From Papio anubis (taxonomy: Eukaryota > Chordata > Mammalia > Primates > Cercopithecidae): DNA of 64,000 nt. Positions 38,151-52,207 of this stretch are shown one piece after another (position 1 is the first letter of the stretch; the number at the start of each line of letters is the position of its first letter). Position numbers and translations under genes: made by a program. The stretch is from assembly GCF_008728515.1 (NCBI RefSeq), contig NW_022166925.1, positions 288,416-352,415 of the forward strand, in the 5' to 3' direction. The notes beneath the pieces are model-generated. The model had not been told where the DNA came from. It saw only the letters and a program-made list of their open reading frames with translations, and made no database searches.

Positions 38151-40100
38151 TGCTTTGTGATAGATATATCTATTCATCTCACATAGATAAAACTTTCTTT
38201 CTCTTACGCACTTTTGAAACTATGTCATGGACGGATTCGCAAAGGGACATTTGGGAGCACATTCAGGCCTCTGGGGAAATAGGAAATATGTTCAGATAAA
38301 AACTGAATGGAAGCTTTCTGAGAAACTGCTTTGTGATGTTTGCATTTCACTCAGGAATATATACCTCTTTTCTCTTAAGGCACTGTTTGAACACTGTTAT
38401 TGTAAAACTGAAAAAGTGATATTTTGCGGTGCATTGAAGACTGTGGCAAAAAGTGAAATATCCTGAAATAAAACCCAGAAAGAAGAGTTCAAGAAACTGC
38501 TCTCTGATGTGTGCATTCATTTCAGAGAGTTCAACTTACACTACGTTGCCCAGTATGGAAACTCTGTCTTGAGGAATCTGTGAAGGGATATTAAGTGGCG
38601 TCCGGAGGCTTGTGGTGAGAAAGGAAACGTCTTCTGATGAAAACTGGAGAGAAGCTTTGGAGCAACTGCTTCGTGATGTGCGTATTCATCTCATAGAGTT
38701 AAATCATTCTTTGGATAGAGCAGTTTGAAATGACTGTTTCTGTGGAACCTGAGAAAGGACATTAAGAATATGCTGAAAAAGAAATACCCTCTGATATTGG
38801 GGAATCCCGTTTCCAGAAAAAGTTACCAGGGGACATTCAGGAGTATGTGGTCGGCTAAGGTGAAAAGGGAAACAGCCTCAGAAAAAAACTGGAAAGAAGC
38901 TTTCTCTGAAACTGTTTTGGATATATATGTCTATTCATCTCAGGTAGATAAAATTTTCTTTCAATTACGCAGTTTTCAGACGGTGTAATGGACAGATTCG
39001 CGAAGGGACATTTGGGAGCACATTCAGGCCTGTGGGGAAATAGGAAATATCTTCAGATAAAAACTGGAGAGAAGCTTTCTGAGAAACTGCTTTGTGTTGT
39101 GTGCATTCCACTCAGGGAGTTATACCTCTTTTCTCATAAGGCAGTGTTTGAACACTGTTCCTTAAACCAGAAAAGGTGATATTTTGCAGTGCCTTGAAGA
39201 CTATGGCGAAAAGTGAAATATCCTGAAATAAAAACGAGAAGGAAGCATTCCAAGAAACTGCTCTCTGACCAGTGCATTCATTTCAGAGAGTTAAACTTAC
39301 ACCACTTTGTCCAGTTTGGAAACTCTGTCTTTGAGGAATCTGTGAAGGGATATTAAGTGTCACCTGGAGGCGGTGGTGAGACAGGAAACGTCTTCCGATG
39401 AAAACTGGAGAGAAGCTTTCAGAGAAACTGTTTTGTGATGTGTGTATTCATCTCACAGAGATAAATCATTTTTTTGGATTGAGCAGTTAGAAATCACTGT
39501 TTCTGTGGAACCTGAGAAAGGATGTTAGGGACCGCTCTTAAGGATATTTTGAAACAGTAATACCCTTCAATAAAAACCAGAAGGAAACTTTCTGTGAAAC
39601 TGTTATATATCACGTGAATTTCACTCACACAGTTAAGCTTCTATTTTCATTGAGCAGTATTCTAATACTGTTTTAGGTTAGTCAGCTAAGGGATACTCAG
39701 GAGCACTTTGAGGCTTTTGGTGAAAATGGAAATATCTTCAGATATATACTGGAGAGAAGATTTCCGAGGAGCTGCTTTGTGATGTGTGCATTCCACTCAC
39801 AGAGTTTTGCTTTTCTTCTCATAGAGGATTTGGGAATCCCGTTCGGAGAAAAAGCTACCAGGGGAGATTCGGGAGTATATGGACGACTATGGTGAAAAAG
39901 GAAATATCTTCAGACAAAAACTGGAAAGAAGCTTTCTGTGAAACTGCTTTGTGATAGATACGTCTATTCATCTCACATAGATAAAACTTTCTTTCTATTA
40001 TGCAGTTTTGAAGCTTCATCATGGAAGGATTCACGAAGGGACATTCGTGAGCACATTCAATCCTGTGGGGAAATAGGAAATACCTTCAGATAACAACTGG
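38151..40100 (+). repeat. Alpha-satellite, flavour 2 block
   Basis: m1 anchors are at 38343 and 39104. The 761-bp spacing results from an out-of-register join of m3 to m5 near 38791-38797 ('ctctgat' into 'attggggaatcccg', sharing 'gat'). The block ends with an m6-to-m6 switch to flavour 1 near 40085-40115. Confidence 0.9.
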
Positions 40101-42019
40101 AGAGAAGTTTTCTGCGAATCTGCTTTTTGCTATGCTCATTCATCTCACATAGCTTTCTTTACAATATGCAGCTTGGAAACTCCATCATGGATGGATCCAA
40201 GAAGGGATATTCGGGATCACGTTTGGGTCTATGGTGAAAAAGAAAATAATCATCAGATGAAAACTGGAGAGAAGCTTTCTGAGCAACTGCTTTGTGACTT
40301 GTGTATTCACCTCATAGAGTTAAATCATTCTTTGGATTGAGCAGTTTGAAATCATTGTTTCTATGGAATCTGATTTAGGATATTTGGGAACACTCCTTAG
40401 AATATGGATAAAGAAATAGCCTCAGATAAAAACCAGAAGGAAGATTTCTGTGGAACTTTTAAGTATCATGTGAATTCCTCTCGCTCAGTTAAGGTTCCCT
40501 TTTCATTGACCAGTTCTCTAACACTGTTTATGTTTAGCGTTCGAAGGGATATTCGGAAGCACTTTGAGACTTATGGTGAAAAAGGAAATATGTTCTGATA
40601 GAAACTGGAGAGAAGCTTTAAGAGGAACTGCTTCATGACATATGCATTCCACTCACAGTGTTATATCTCTCTTCTCATAGAGCATTGGGGAAGCCCATTT
40701 GAAGGAAAAGATACCAAGAGATATTCGGAGGCATATTGACGAACATGGTGAAAAGGGAAATAGCCTCAGACTAAAACTGGAAAGAAGCTTTCTGTGAAAC
40801 TGCTCTGTGATATGTGTATTCTTCTCACATAGATAAAGCTTTCTTTACATTATGCAGCTTGGGAACTCTGCATGGATAGCTCCACGAAGGGATATTCGGG
40901 ATCACATTCTGGCCTATGGTGAAAAAGGAAATATCATCAGATAAAAACTGGAGAGAAGCTTTCTGAGAAACTGCTTAGTGATGTGTGCATTTCACTCAGC
41001 GATTTACACCTTTCTTCTCATAAGGCACTGTTTGAACACTGAATCTGTAAAAGTAAAAAAGTGATGTTCAGAGCACGTTGAAGACTATGGCAAAAAGTGA
41101 AATGTTGTCCAATGAAATCCAGAAAGAAGCATTCCAAGAAACTACTCTCTGGCATGTCCATTCATTTCACAGAGTTAAAGCTTACTCTACATTTTCCAGT
41201 TTAGAAAGTCTATCTTTGAGGATTCTGTGAAGGGATATTAAGTGACAACAGGAAGTCTGTGGCGAGCAAGGAAATGTCTTCCATTGAAAATTGGAGAGAA
41301 GCTTTCTGAGCAACACTTTTGTGATGTTTGTATTCATCTCATGGAGTTAAACCATTTTTTGGATTGAGCAGTTTGAAATCACACTTCCTGTGGAATCTGA
41401 GAAAGGACATTTGGGAATGCTCTTTAGAATATGCAGAAAAAGAAATCACCTCAGATAGAAACCAGAAGGAAGCTTTCTGTGAAACTGCTCTGTGTCCTGT
41501 GAATTCCACTCGCACAGTTAAGCTTCAGTTTTCATTGAGCAGTATTCTAACACTGTTTTTGTTTAGTCTGCAAGGGGACATTCGGGAGCGCTTTGAGGCT
41601 TAAGGTGAAAAAGGAAATATCTTCAGATAGAAACTGGAGAGAAGCTTTCCGAGGAGTTGCTTTGTGACGTGTGTGTTCCACTCACAGAATTGTACCTTTC
41701 TTCTCATAGAGGACTTGGAATCCCTTTTGGAGAAAAGGCTACCAAGGGATATTCAGGAGTATATGGATGGCTATGGTGAAAAAGAAATATCCTCAGACAA
41801 AAACTGGAAAGAAGATTTCTGTGAAACTGCTTTGTGATAGGTGTGTTTATTCATCTGACACAGCTGAATCTTTCCTTATATTACGCAGTTTGAAAATTTC
41901 GTCATGGATGGATCTGCGAAGGGACATTCGGGAGCACATTCAGGCCTAGGGAGAAAAAGGAGATATCTGCACATATAAACTGGATAGAGGCTTTTTTGGA
42001 AACTGCTTTGTGATGTGTG
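40101..42019 (+). repeat. Alpha-satellite, flavour 1 block
   Basis: The block starts with a flavour 1 m6 that follows a flavour 2 m6, then m3 without m1-m2 (near 40299), m4, m5 and m6. m1 is at 40988, followed by a full unit. Positions 40870-41764 are the closest relatives in the window of 32090-32971, sharing 'aaagtaaaaaagtgatgttc' in m1. Confidence 0.9.
40911..40930 (-). promoter_or_regulatory. pJ-alpha-type motif
   Basis: Exact match in an m6 monomer. It is the counterpart of 32118-32137 in the related block. Confidence 0.55.
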
Positions 42020-44354
42020 CATTCCACTCAGGGAGTTATACCACTTTTCTCCTAAGGCAGTGTTTGAACACTGTTCCTGTCAAACCGAAAAAGTAATATT
42101 TTGGAGCGATGGAAGACTACAGTGAAAAGTGAAATATCCTGAAATAAAATCCAGAAAGAAGAATTTCAAGAAATTGCTCTCTGACATATGCATTCATTCA
42201 GAGGGTTAGAGATTACTCTACAATTCCCAGTTTGAAAAGTCTGTTTTTGAGGATTCTGCAAAGGGATATTTAGTGGCAACCAGAGGCCTGTGGCGAGCAA
42301 GGAAATGTCTTTCATTGAAAACTGAAGAGAAGCTTTCAGAGCCACTGCTTTGTGATATGTGCATTCGTCTCATAGAGTTAATCATTCTTTGGATTGAGCA
42401 GTTTGAAATCACTCTGTGTGGAACCTGAGAAAGGACACTTGGGAATGCTCTAAAGAATATTCTGAAAAAGAAATACCCTCCGATAAAAACCAGAAGGAAG
42501 CTTTCTGTGAAACTGCTTTGTGTCATGTGAATTCCACTTGCACAGATAACCTTCTGTTTTCACTGAGCAGTATTCTAACACTGTTAAAGTTTAGTCAGCT
42601 AAAGGATACTCAGGAGCACTTTAAGGCTTATGGTGAAAACAGAAATACATTCAGACAGAAACTGGAGAGAAGATTTCGGAGTAGCTGCTTTGTGAAGTGT
42701 GCATTCCCCTCACAGATTTACACTTTTCTTCTCATAGAGGATTGGGGAATCCCTTTTGGAGAATATGTTATCAGGGGACATTCGGGAGCATATGGATGGC
42801 TGTGGTGAAAAAGGAAATATACTCAGACAAAAACTGAAAGGATCTTTCTGTTAAACTGCTTTGTGATAGATATGTTTACTCATCTCACATAGATAAAAAT
42901 TTCCTTCTATTATGCATTTTTGAAACTCCGTCATGGACGGATTCACGAAGCAACGTTTGAGAGCACATTCAGCCCTATGTTGAAAAAGTAAATATCTTCA
43001 GATAAAAACTGGAGAGAAACTTTCTGAGAAACAGCATTGTTATGTGTGCATTCCACTCAGGGAGTTATAACCCTTTTCTCATAAGGCAGTGTTTGAACAC
43101 TGTTCCTGTAAAATCGAAAAAGTGGTATTTCGTAGCGCAATAAAGACTATGGTGGAAAGTGAAATATCCTAAAATAAAACCCAGAGAGAAGGATTCCAAG
43201 AAACTGCTCTCTGATATGTGCATTCATTTCACAGAGCTAAAGCTTACTCTATGATGTCCAGTTTGGAAACTCTGTCTTTGAGGAATCTGTGAAGGGATAT
43301 TATGTGGCACCTGGAGTCTTGTGGTGAGCAAGGAAACGTCTTCCGATGCAAACTGGAGAGAAGTATTCTGAGCAACGGCTTTGTGATGTGTGTATTCATC
43401 TCATAGAGTTAAACCATTCTTTGGATTGAGCAGTTTGAAATCAGTGTTTTTAGAATCTGAGGAAGAACATTTGGGAACGCTCTTTAGAATTTGGAGAAAG
43501 AAATATCCTCAGGTAAAATCCAGAAGGAAGCTTTCTGTGAAACTGCTCTGTGTCGTCTTAAGATTTCTGGAAAGAAGACTTTTGTGAAGCTGCTTGTGAT
43601 AGATACGTTTATTCATCTCACATAGATAAAACTTTCCTTATAATATGCAGTTTGGAAACTCCGTCATGGATGGATCTGGGAAGAAGCGTTCGGGAGCACA
43701 TTCAGGCCTATGGTGAAAAAGGAGATATCTTCAGATAAAAAATGGATAGAAGCTTTCTGAGAAACTGCTCTGTAATATGGGCATTCCACACAGGGTATTA
43801 TACCCCTTTTCTCATAAGGCAGTGTTTGAACACTGTTCCTGTAAAACTGAAAATGTAATATTTCTGAGCACATGGAAGTCTATGATGAAAAATGTATTTT
43901 CCTGAAATAAAACCCACAAAGCGTACCAGGAAACTGCTCTCTGACGTGTGCATTCATTATAGAGGGTTAAAGCTTACTCTACATTTTCGTTTGAAAAGTC
44001 TGTCTTTGAGGATTCTGTGAAAGGTTATTAAGTGGCGACCAGAGACCATTGGTGAGCAAGGAAAAGTCTTCCATTGAAAACTGTTGAGAAGCATTCTGAG
44101 CAACTGCTTTGTGATATGTGTATTCATCTCATAGAGTTAAATCATTCTTTGGATTGAGCAGTTTGAAATCACTGTTTCTGTGGAACCTCAGAAAGGACAC
44201 TTGGGAATGCTCTGAAGAGTATGCTGAAAAAGAAATACCCTGCGATAAAAACCAGAAGGAAGCTTTTTGTGAAAGTGCTCAGTGTCAAGTGAATTCTACT
44301 CGCACAGTTAAACTTCTGTTTTCATTGAGCAGCATTCTAACACTGTTTTAGTTT
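42020..44354 (+). repeat. Alpha-satellite, mixed-flavour block
   Basis: m1 anchors are at 42020, 43049 and 43782. Monomers mix flavour 1 and 2 markers, for example m4 'ttagtcagctaaagg' near 42590 but m3-m4 of flavour 1 near 43400-43560. A junction at about 43558-43566 joins early m4 to late m5, losing about 300 bp. Near 44390-44420, m4 runs into the end of m6, so m5 and most of m6 are absent. Confidence 0.85.
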
Positions 44355-44715
44355 AGAGAGCTTAGGGATACTCGGGATCGCTTGGAGGCTTATGGTGAAA
44401 ACGGAAATATCTTCAGATAATTACTGCAGAGAAGCTTTCTGAGAAACTGCTTTGTGATGTGTACACTCCACTCTGGGAGTTATACCTCTATTCTCATAAG
44501 GCAGTGTTTGATCACCGTTCCTGTAAACCCAAAAAAGTGATATTTCAGAGTACATTGAAGACTATGGTGAAAAGTGAGCTATCCTCAATAAAACCCAGAA
44601 AGAAACGTTCCAAAAAACTGCTCTCTGACATGTGCATTCACTTCACAAAATTAAAGTGTACTCTACATTGCCCAGTGTGCAAACATTGTCTTTGAGGAAT
44701 ATGTGAAGGGATATT

Positions 44716-44745
44716 CCTTTATTATTCCTTTAATATTCCTATATT
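44716..44745 (+). repeat. 30-bp attccttta-like tandem insertion inside m2
   Basis: Neighbouring m2 copies read 'gggatattaagtggtgcccc'. Here about 30 bp made of three imperfect copies of 'attccttta' intervene before 'aattggtgcccc'. The first copy starts in the monomer's own 'atatt', so slippage or local templating is the likely source. Confidence 0.85.
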
Positions 44746-47700
44746 AATTGGTGCCCCGGTGGCCTGTGGTGAGCAAGGAAATGTGTTTCCATGAAAACTG
44801 GAGAGAAGCATTCTGAGCAACTGCTTTGTAATGTGTGTATTCATCTCATAGAGTGTTACCATTTGTTGGATTGAGCAGTTTGAAATCACTGTTTCTGTGG
44901 CAACTCAGGAAAGACATTTGGGAACACTCTTTTTAATATGGAGAAAGAAATATCCTCAGATTAATACCAGAAGAAAGCTTTCTGTGAAACTCGTCATGGT
45001 CATGTGATTTCCACTCACACAGTTAAGCTTCTTTTCTCATTGAGCAGTATTGTAACACTGTGTTTAGTCTGTGAAGGGATATTCGGGAGTGCTTTGAGGG
45101 ATATGGTGAAAATGGAAATATCTTCGCATAGATACTAGAGAGAAGCTTTCTGAAGAGCTCCTTTGTGACGTGTGCATTCTACTTGCAGAGATATACCTTT
45201 CTTGTCATAGAGGATTGGGGAATCCCTTTTGGAGAAAAAGCTACCGAGGGACATTCAGGAGTACATAGACGGCTATTGTGAAAAAGGAATAATCCTCAGA
45301 AAATAACGGGAAGGAAGCTTTCTGGGAAACTGGTTTGTAATAGATATGTTTATTCATCTCACATAGATAAAACTTTCTTTATATTACGCAGTTTGGAAAC
45401 TCCATCATGGACAGATCCGCTAAGGGACATTTGGGAGCACTTTCAGGCCTATTGTGCAAACGGAAATCTTCATATAAAAATTGGAGAGAATCTTTCTGAG
45501 AAACTTGTGGTGTGTGCATTCCACTCAGGGAGATATACCTCTTTCCTCATAAGACAGTGTTTCAACAATGTTCCTGTAAAACCAAAAACGTGATATTTCA
45601 TAGCGCATTGAAGACTATGGCGAAAAGAGAACTCTCCTCAAATGAAACCCAGAAAGAAGCATTCCAAGAAACTGCTCTCTCATATGTGCATTCATTTCAC
45701 AGAAATAAAGCTTACTTTACATTACCTAGTTAGGAAACCCTGTCTTTTAGGAATGTGCGAAGGGATATTAAGTGGCTCCCAGAGGACTGTGGTGAGCAAG
45801 GAAATATCTTCCTTTGAAACCTGGAGAGAAGCTTTCTGAGTAACTGCTTTGTGACATGTGTATTCATCTCATAGAGTTAAACCATTCTTTGGATTGAGCC
45901 CCTTGAAGTCACTGTTTCTTTGGAATCTGAGGAAGGACATTTGGGAATGCTCTTTAGAATATAGAGAACTAAATATCCTCAGATAAAAACAAGAAGGATG
46001 CTTTCTGTGAAACTTCTGTGTGTCATGTGAATTCCTCTCACTCAGTTAAGCTTCTCTTGCATTGACCAGTTTTCATGCTGTTTATGTTTAGCGTGCGAAG
46101 GGATATTCGGGAACGCTTTCAGGCTTACAGTGGAAAAGGAAATATCTTCAGATAGAAAATGGATAGAAGATTTCCAAGGAACTTCTTTGTGATGTGTGCA
46201 TTCCACTCAGAGTGTTATACTTCTCTTCTCATACAGCATAGTGAAAACATTTTGGAGAAAAAAGTACCAAGGGATATTCTGGAGCTTGTAGATGCCTATG
46301 GTGAAAAAGAAAATAGCCTCAGACAAAATTCGAAAGAAGCTTTCTGTGAAACTGACGTGTGACATGTGTACTCATCTCACATAGATGAAGCTTTCTTTAC
46401 ATTATACAGCTTGGAAACTGTGTCATGGATGGATCCGTGAAGGGATATTTGGGAGCACTTTCAGGACTATGGTGAAAATTGAAATATCTTCAGAAAATTA
46501 CTGCAGAGAAGCTTTCTGAGAAACTGCTTTGTGATGTGTGCATTCCACTCAGGGAGTTATACCTCTTTTCTCATCAGGCAGTGTTTGAACACCGTTCCTG
46601 TGAAACCGAAAAAGTGATATTTTGGAGTACATTAAAGACTATGGCGAAAAGTGAACTATCCTCAAGTAATACCCAGAAAGAAGCGTTCTAAGGAACTGCT
46701 CTCTGATATGTGCATTCACTTCAAAGAATGAAAGCGTACTCTACAATGTCCCATTTGCAAACTCTGTCTTTGAGGAATATGTGAAGGGATACAAAGTGGT
46801 GCCCCAGAGTCCTGTTGTGAGAAAGGAAATGTCTTCCCATGAAAACTGGAGAGAAGTTTTCTGAGCAACTGCTTTGTGATATGTGTATTCATCTCATAGA
46901 GTAAAACCATTCCTTGGATTCAGTAGTTTGAAATCACTGTGTCTGTGGTATCTCAGGAACGACATTTGAGACCGTTCTTTGGAATATGGAGAAATAAATA
47001 CCCTCACATGAAAAAGAGAAGGAAGCTTTCTGTGAAACTGCTATGTGTTGTGTGAAATCCTTTTACTCAGTTAAGCTTCCCTTTTCATTGAAGAGTGTTC
47101 TAACACTGCTTATGTTTAGTGTGCAAAGTGATAGTCGGAAGCACTTTGAGTCTTACAGTGAGAAAGGAAATATGTAGAGATAGAAACTGGAGAGAAGCTT
47201 TCTGGGGAACTGCATTGTGGCATGTGCATTTCACTCACAGTATTGTCCGTCTCTTCTCATACAGCATCGGGGAAACCATTTTGGTGAATAAGGTACCAAG
47301 GGATATCCGGGAGCATAATGACGCCTACGGTGGAAAGGAAAAGAGCCTCAGACAAAAACTGGAAAGAAGCTTTCTATGGAACGGCTCTGTGATATCTGAA
47401 TTCATCTCACATAGATAGAGCTTTCTTTATATTATGCAGCTTGGAAACTCTGTCATGAAAGGATTCGTGAAGGGACATTCGGGAGCACATTCAGGACTCT
47501 GGTGAAAATGGAAATATCTTCAGATAATTACTGCAGAGAAGCTTTCGGAGTAACTGCTTTGTGATGTGTGCATTCCACCCAGGGAGTTATACCTGTTTTC
47601 TAATCAGACAGTGTTTGAACACTGTTCCTGTAAAACCGAAAAAGTGATATTTCGGAGTGCATTGAAGTCTATGGTGAAAAGTGAACTATCCTAAAGTAAA

Positions 47701-48210
47701 ACCCAGAAAGAAGCATTCCAAGAAACTGCTCTCTGATATGTGCATTCATTACACAGAGTTAAAGCTTCTTCTACATTGCCCAGTTTGGAAACACTGTCTT
47801 GAGGAATCTGTGAAGTTATATTAAGTGGTGCCCGGATGCCTGTGGTGAGCAAGGAAATGTCTTCTGATGAAAACTGGAGAGAAGTTTTCTGAGCACTGCT
47901 TTGTGATGTGTGTATTCACCTCGTAGAGTTAAACCATTTTTTGGATTGAGCAGTTAGAAATCACTGCTTCTGTGGAATCTGAGGAAGGACATTTGGGAAT
48001 GCTCTTTTGAATATGGAGAAAGATATATCCTCCAATAAAAACCAGAAGGACGATTTCTGTGAAACTGCTATGCATCGTGTTAATTGCTCTCGCTCAGTTA
48101 AACTTCTCTTTTCACTGAACAGTTTTCTAACACTGTTTATGTTTAGCATTTGAAGAGATATTCGGGAGAGCTGTGAGGCTTATGGTGAAAAAGGAAATAC
48201 GTTCAGACAG

Positions 48211-48554
48211 AAACTGGAAGGAGGCTTTCTGTGAATCTGGTTTTTACTATGTTTATTCATCTCACATAGATAAAGCTTTCTTTACATTACACAGCTTGGA
48301 AACTCCGGCATGGACGGATCCATGAAGGGATATATGGGGGCACATTCAGGACTATGGTGAAAATGGAAATATCTTCACATAAAAAGTGGAAAGAAGCTTT
48401 CTGTGAATCTGGTTTTTACTAGGACTATTCATCTCACATAGATAAAGCTTTCTTTATATTACACAGGTTGGAAACTCTGTCATGGAGGCATCCACGAAGG
48501 GACATTCGGGAGCACATTCAGGATTATTTTGAAAACGGAAATATTTTCAGATAA
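48211..48554 (+). repeat. Tandem duplication of a single m6 monomer
   Basis: Two m6 copies of 172 bp (48211-48382 and 48383-48554) stand head to tail and share 'gtgaatctggtttttact', rare elsewhere. They follow m4 directly, so m5 is missing from this unit. Confidence 0.85.
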
Positions 48555-51500
48555 AAACTGGAGAGAAGCATTCTGAGAAACTGCTTTGTGATGTGTGCAT
48601 TCAACTCCGGGAGTTATACATCTTGTCTCATAAGGCAGTGTTTCAACTCTGTTCCTGTAAAACCAAGAAAGAAATATTTCAGAGCACATGGAAGACTATG
48701 GTGAAAAGTGAAATATCCTGAAATAAATCCCAGAAAGAAGTGTTCCAAGAAATTCTTCTCTGACGTGTGCATTCACTTCAGAGAGTTAAAGCTTACTCTA
48801 CATTTCCAAGTTTGAAAAATCTGTCTTTGAGAATTCTGTGAAGGGAAGTTTAGTGGTGATGGGGGCCTCTCGCGAGTAAGGTAATGTTTTCCATTGAAAA
48901 CTGGAGAGAAACTCTGAGAAACTGCTTTGTGATATGTGGATTCATATCATCAAGTGATATTCAGGAGCATGTTGATGCCTATGATGAAAAGGGAAATAGC
49001 CTCAGACAAAAACTGGAAATAAGCTTTCTATGAAACTGCTCTGTGATATGTATCACATAGATAAAATTTTCTTTACACTACACGGCTTAGAAACTCTGTC
49101 ATGGACGGATCCACAAAGGGACACTTGGGAGGACATTCAAGACTCTTGTGAAAATGGAAATATCTTCAGATAATTACTGCAGAGAAGCTTTCTGAGAAAC
49201 TGCTTTGTGATGTGTGCGTTCCACTCAGTGAGTTATACCTCTTTTCTCATAAGGAAGTGTTTGAACACTGTTCCTGCAAAACAGAAAGAGAGATATTTCG
49301 GAGTATGTTGAAGACTATGGTGAAAAATGAACTATCCTCAAGTAAAACCCAGAAAGAAACATTGCAAGAAAGTGCTCGCTTATATGTGCATTCACCTCAA
49401 AAATTTAAAGTGTACTCTACTTTGCTCAGTGTGATAACTCTGTCTTTGAGGAATATGTGAAGGGATATTAAGTGGTGCCCCGGAGGCCTGTGGTGAGCAA
49501 GGAAATGTCTTCGCAGGAAAACTGGACAGAAGCTTTCTGAGCAACTGCTTTGTGATGTGTGTATTCAACTCATATACTTAAATCATTCTTTGGATTGAGC
49601 AGTTTGAAATCACTCTTTCTGTGGCATCTCAGGAAGGACATTTGAGAACACTCTTTGGAATATGGAGAAAGAAATATGCTCAGATGAAAACCAGAAGGAA
49701 GCTTTCTATGAAACTGTTCTCAGTCCTGTGATTTCCACACACACAGTTAAGCTTCTCTTTTCATTGAGCAGTATCCTAACACAGTGTTTAGTCTGCAAAG
49801 GGATATTCGGGAGTGCTTTGAGGCTTATGGTGAAAATGGAAATAACTTCACATGGACACTAGAAAGAAGCTTTCTGAGGAGCTGCCTTGTGATGTGTGCA
49901 TTCCACTCACAGAGTTATACCTTTCTTTTCATAGAGGATTGAGAAATTCCTTTTGGAGAAAAAGCTACCAAGGGACATTCAGGAGTATATAGACGGCTAT
50001 TGTGAAAAAGGAATTACCCTCTGGCAAAAACGGGAAAGAAGCTTTCTGGGAAACTGCTTTGTGATAGATATGCTTATTCATCTCACATCGATAAAACTTT
50101 CTTTTATTATGCAGTTTGTAAACTCCGTCAAGGACAGATCCACAAAGGGACATTTGGGAGCACTTTCAGGCCTATGGTGAAAACGGAAGTATCTTCATAT
50201 AAAAATTGGAGAGAAGATTTCTGAGGAACTGCTTTGGGATGTGTGCATTCCACTAAGGGAGCTATACCTTTTTCTCATGAGCCAGTGTTTTAACACTGTT
50301 CCTGTAAAACCGAAAACGTGATATTTCATAGTGCATTGAAGACCATGGTGAAAAGAGAACTTTCCTCAAATAAAACATAGAAAGAAGCATTCCAAGAAAC
50401 TGTTTTGTGATATATGCATTCATTTCACAGAATTAAAGCTTACTTCACATTGCCCAGTTTGGAAACTCTGTCTTTGAGTAATCTGTGAAGGGATATTACT
50501 GTGGTGAGCAAGGAAATGTCTTCCTTTGAAAACTGGAGAGAAGCTTTCTGAGCCACTGCTTTGCTACGCGTGTATTCATCTCATAGAGTTAAAACATTCT
50601 TTGGATTGAGCCCTTTGAAAACACATTTTCTTTGGAATCTGTGGAAGGACATTTGGGAACGCTCTTTAGAATATGGAGAACTAAAAAGAAGGAAGCTTTT
50701 TGTGAAACTTCTGTGTGTCATGTGAATTCTTCTCACTCAGTTATGCTTCTCTTGCATTGATCAGTTTTCATACTGTTTATATTTAGAGTGTGAAGGTATA
50801 TTCGGGAGCGCTTTCAGGTTTACAGTGAAAAAGGAAATATCTTCAGATAGAAAATGGAGAGAAGGTTTTCGAGGAACTACTTTGTGATGTGTGCATTCCA
50901 CTCAGAGTTTTACACTTCTCTTCTCATAGAGCATCGTGAAAACATTTTGGAGAAAATATTACCAAGGGATAATCGCGAGCATATTGACGCCTGCGATGAA
51001 AAAGGAAATAGCCTCAGACAAATACTGGAAAGAAGCTTTCTGTGAAACTGATCTGTGATATGTGTATTCATCTCACATAGATAAAGCTTTCTTTACATTA
51101 TGTAGCTTGGAAACTCTGTCATGGACGGATCCATGAAGGGACATTGGGGAGCACATTCAGGACTATGGTGAAAATGGAAATATCTTCAGATAAAAAGTGG
51201 AGAGAAGCATTCTGAGAAACTGCTTTGTGATGTGTACATTCCACTCAGGGAGTTATACCTCTTTTTTCATAAAGCAATGTTTGAACATGGTTTCTGTAAA
51301 ACCGAAAAAGTGATATTTTGGAGCGCATTGAGGACTATGGCAAAAATTGAACTATTCTCAAATAAAACCCAGAAAGAAGCGTTCCAAGAAGCTGCTGTCT
51401 GATATGTGCATTCATTTCACAGAGTTTAATCTTACTGTACATTGCCCAGTTAGAAAACTCTGTTTTTTGAGGAATCTGCGAAGGGATATTAAGTGTCGCC

Positions 51501-52187
51501 TGTGATGAGCAAGGAAATGTCTTCCATTGAAAACTGGAGATAAGCTTTCTGAGCAACTGCTTTGTGATGTGTGCATTCATTTCAGAGAGTTAAATCATTC
51601 TTTGGATTGAGCAGTTTGAAATCACTGTTTCTTTGGAACTTGAGAAAGGCCATTTGGGAACAGTCTTTAGCATATGCTGAAAAAGAAATACCCAGAGATA
51701 AAAACCAGAAGGAAGCTTTCTGTGAAACTTCTCTTGGTCATGTGAATTCCACTGACACAGTTTAACTTCTCTTTTCATTGAGAAGTATTCTAACACTGTT
51801 TTTGTTTAGTCTGCGAAGTGATATTCATTTGCACTTTCAGGCTTATAGTGAAAATGGAAATCTGTTCAGACAGAAACAGGGAAGAAGGTTTCCAAGGAGC
51901 TGTTTTGTGACGTGTGCATTCCACTCACAGAGATACACATTTCTTTGCTTAGAGGATTGGTGAACCTCTTTTCTAGAAAAAGCCACCAAGGGACATTCGG
52001 GAGTATATGATCGGCTATGGTGAAAAAGGAAATATCCTCAGAGAAACACTGGAAAGAAGGTTTGTGTGAAACTGTTTTGTGATAGATATGTTTATTCGTC
52101 TCACATAGATAAAACTTTCTTTATGTTACGCAGTTTGGAAACTCCGTCATGGACAGATCAGCAAAGGGACATTCGAGAGCACATTGA

Positions 52188-52207
52188 GGCCTATGGTGAA
52201 AAAGGAA
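52188..52207 (-). promoter_or_regulatory. pJ-alpha-type motif
   Basis: Exact match in an m6 monomer. It is the counterpart of the inverted copy at 35356-35375. Confidence 0.55.

Noticed and set aside
44700..44760. Transposon remnant at the attccttta insertion
   Set aside because: There are no terminal repeats, tail or target duplication. Three imperfect short tandem copies explain it.
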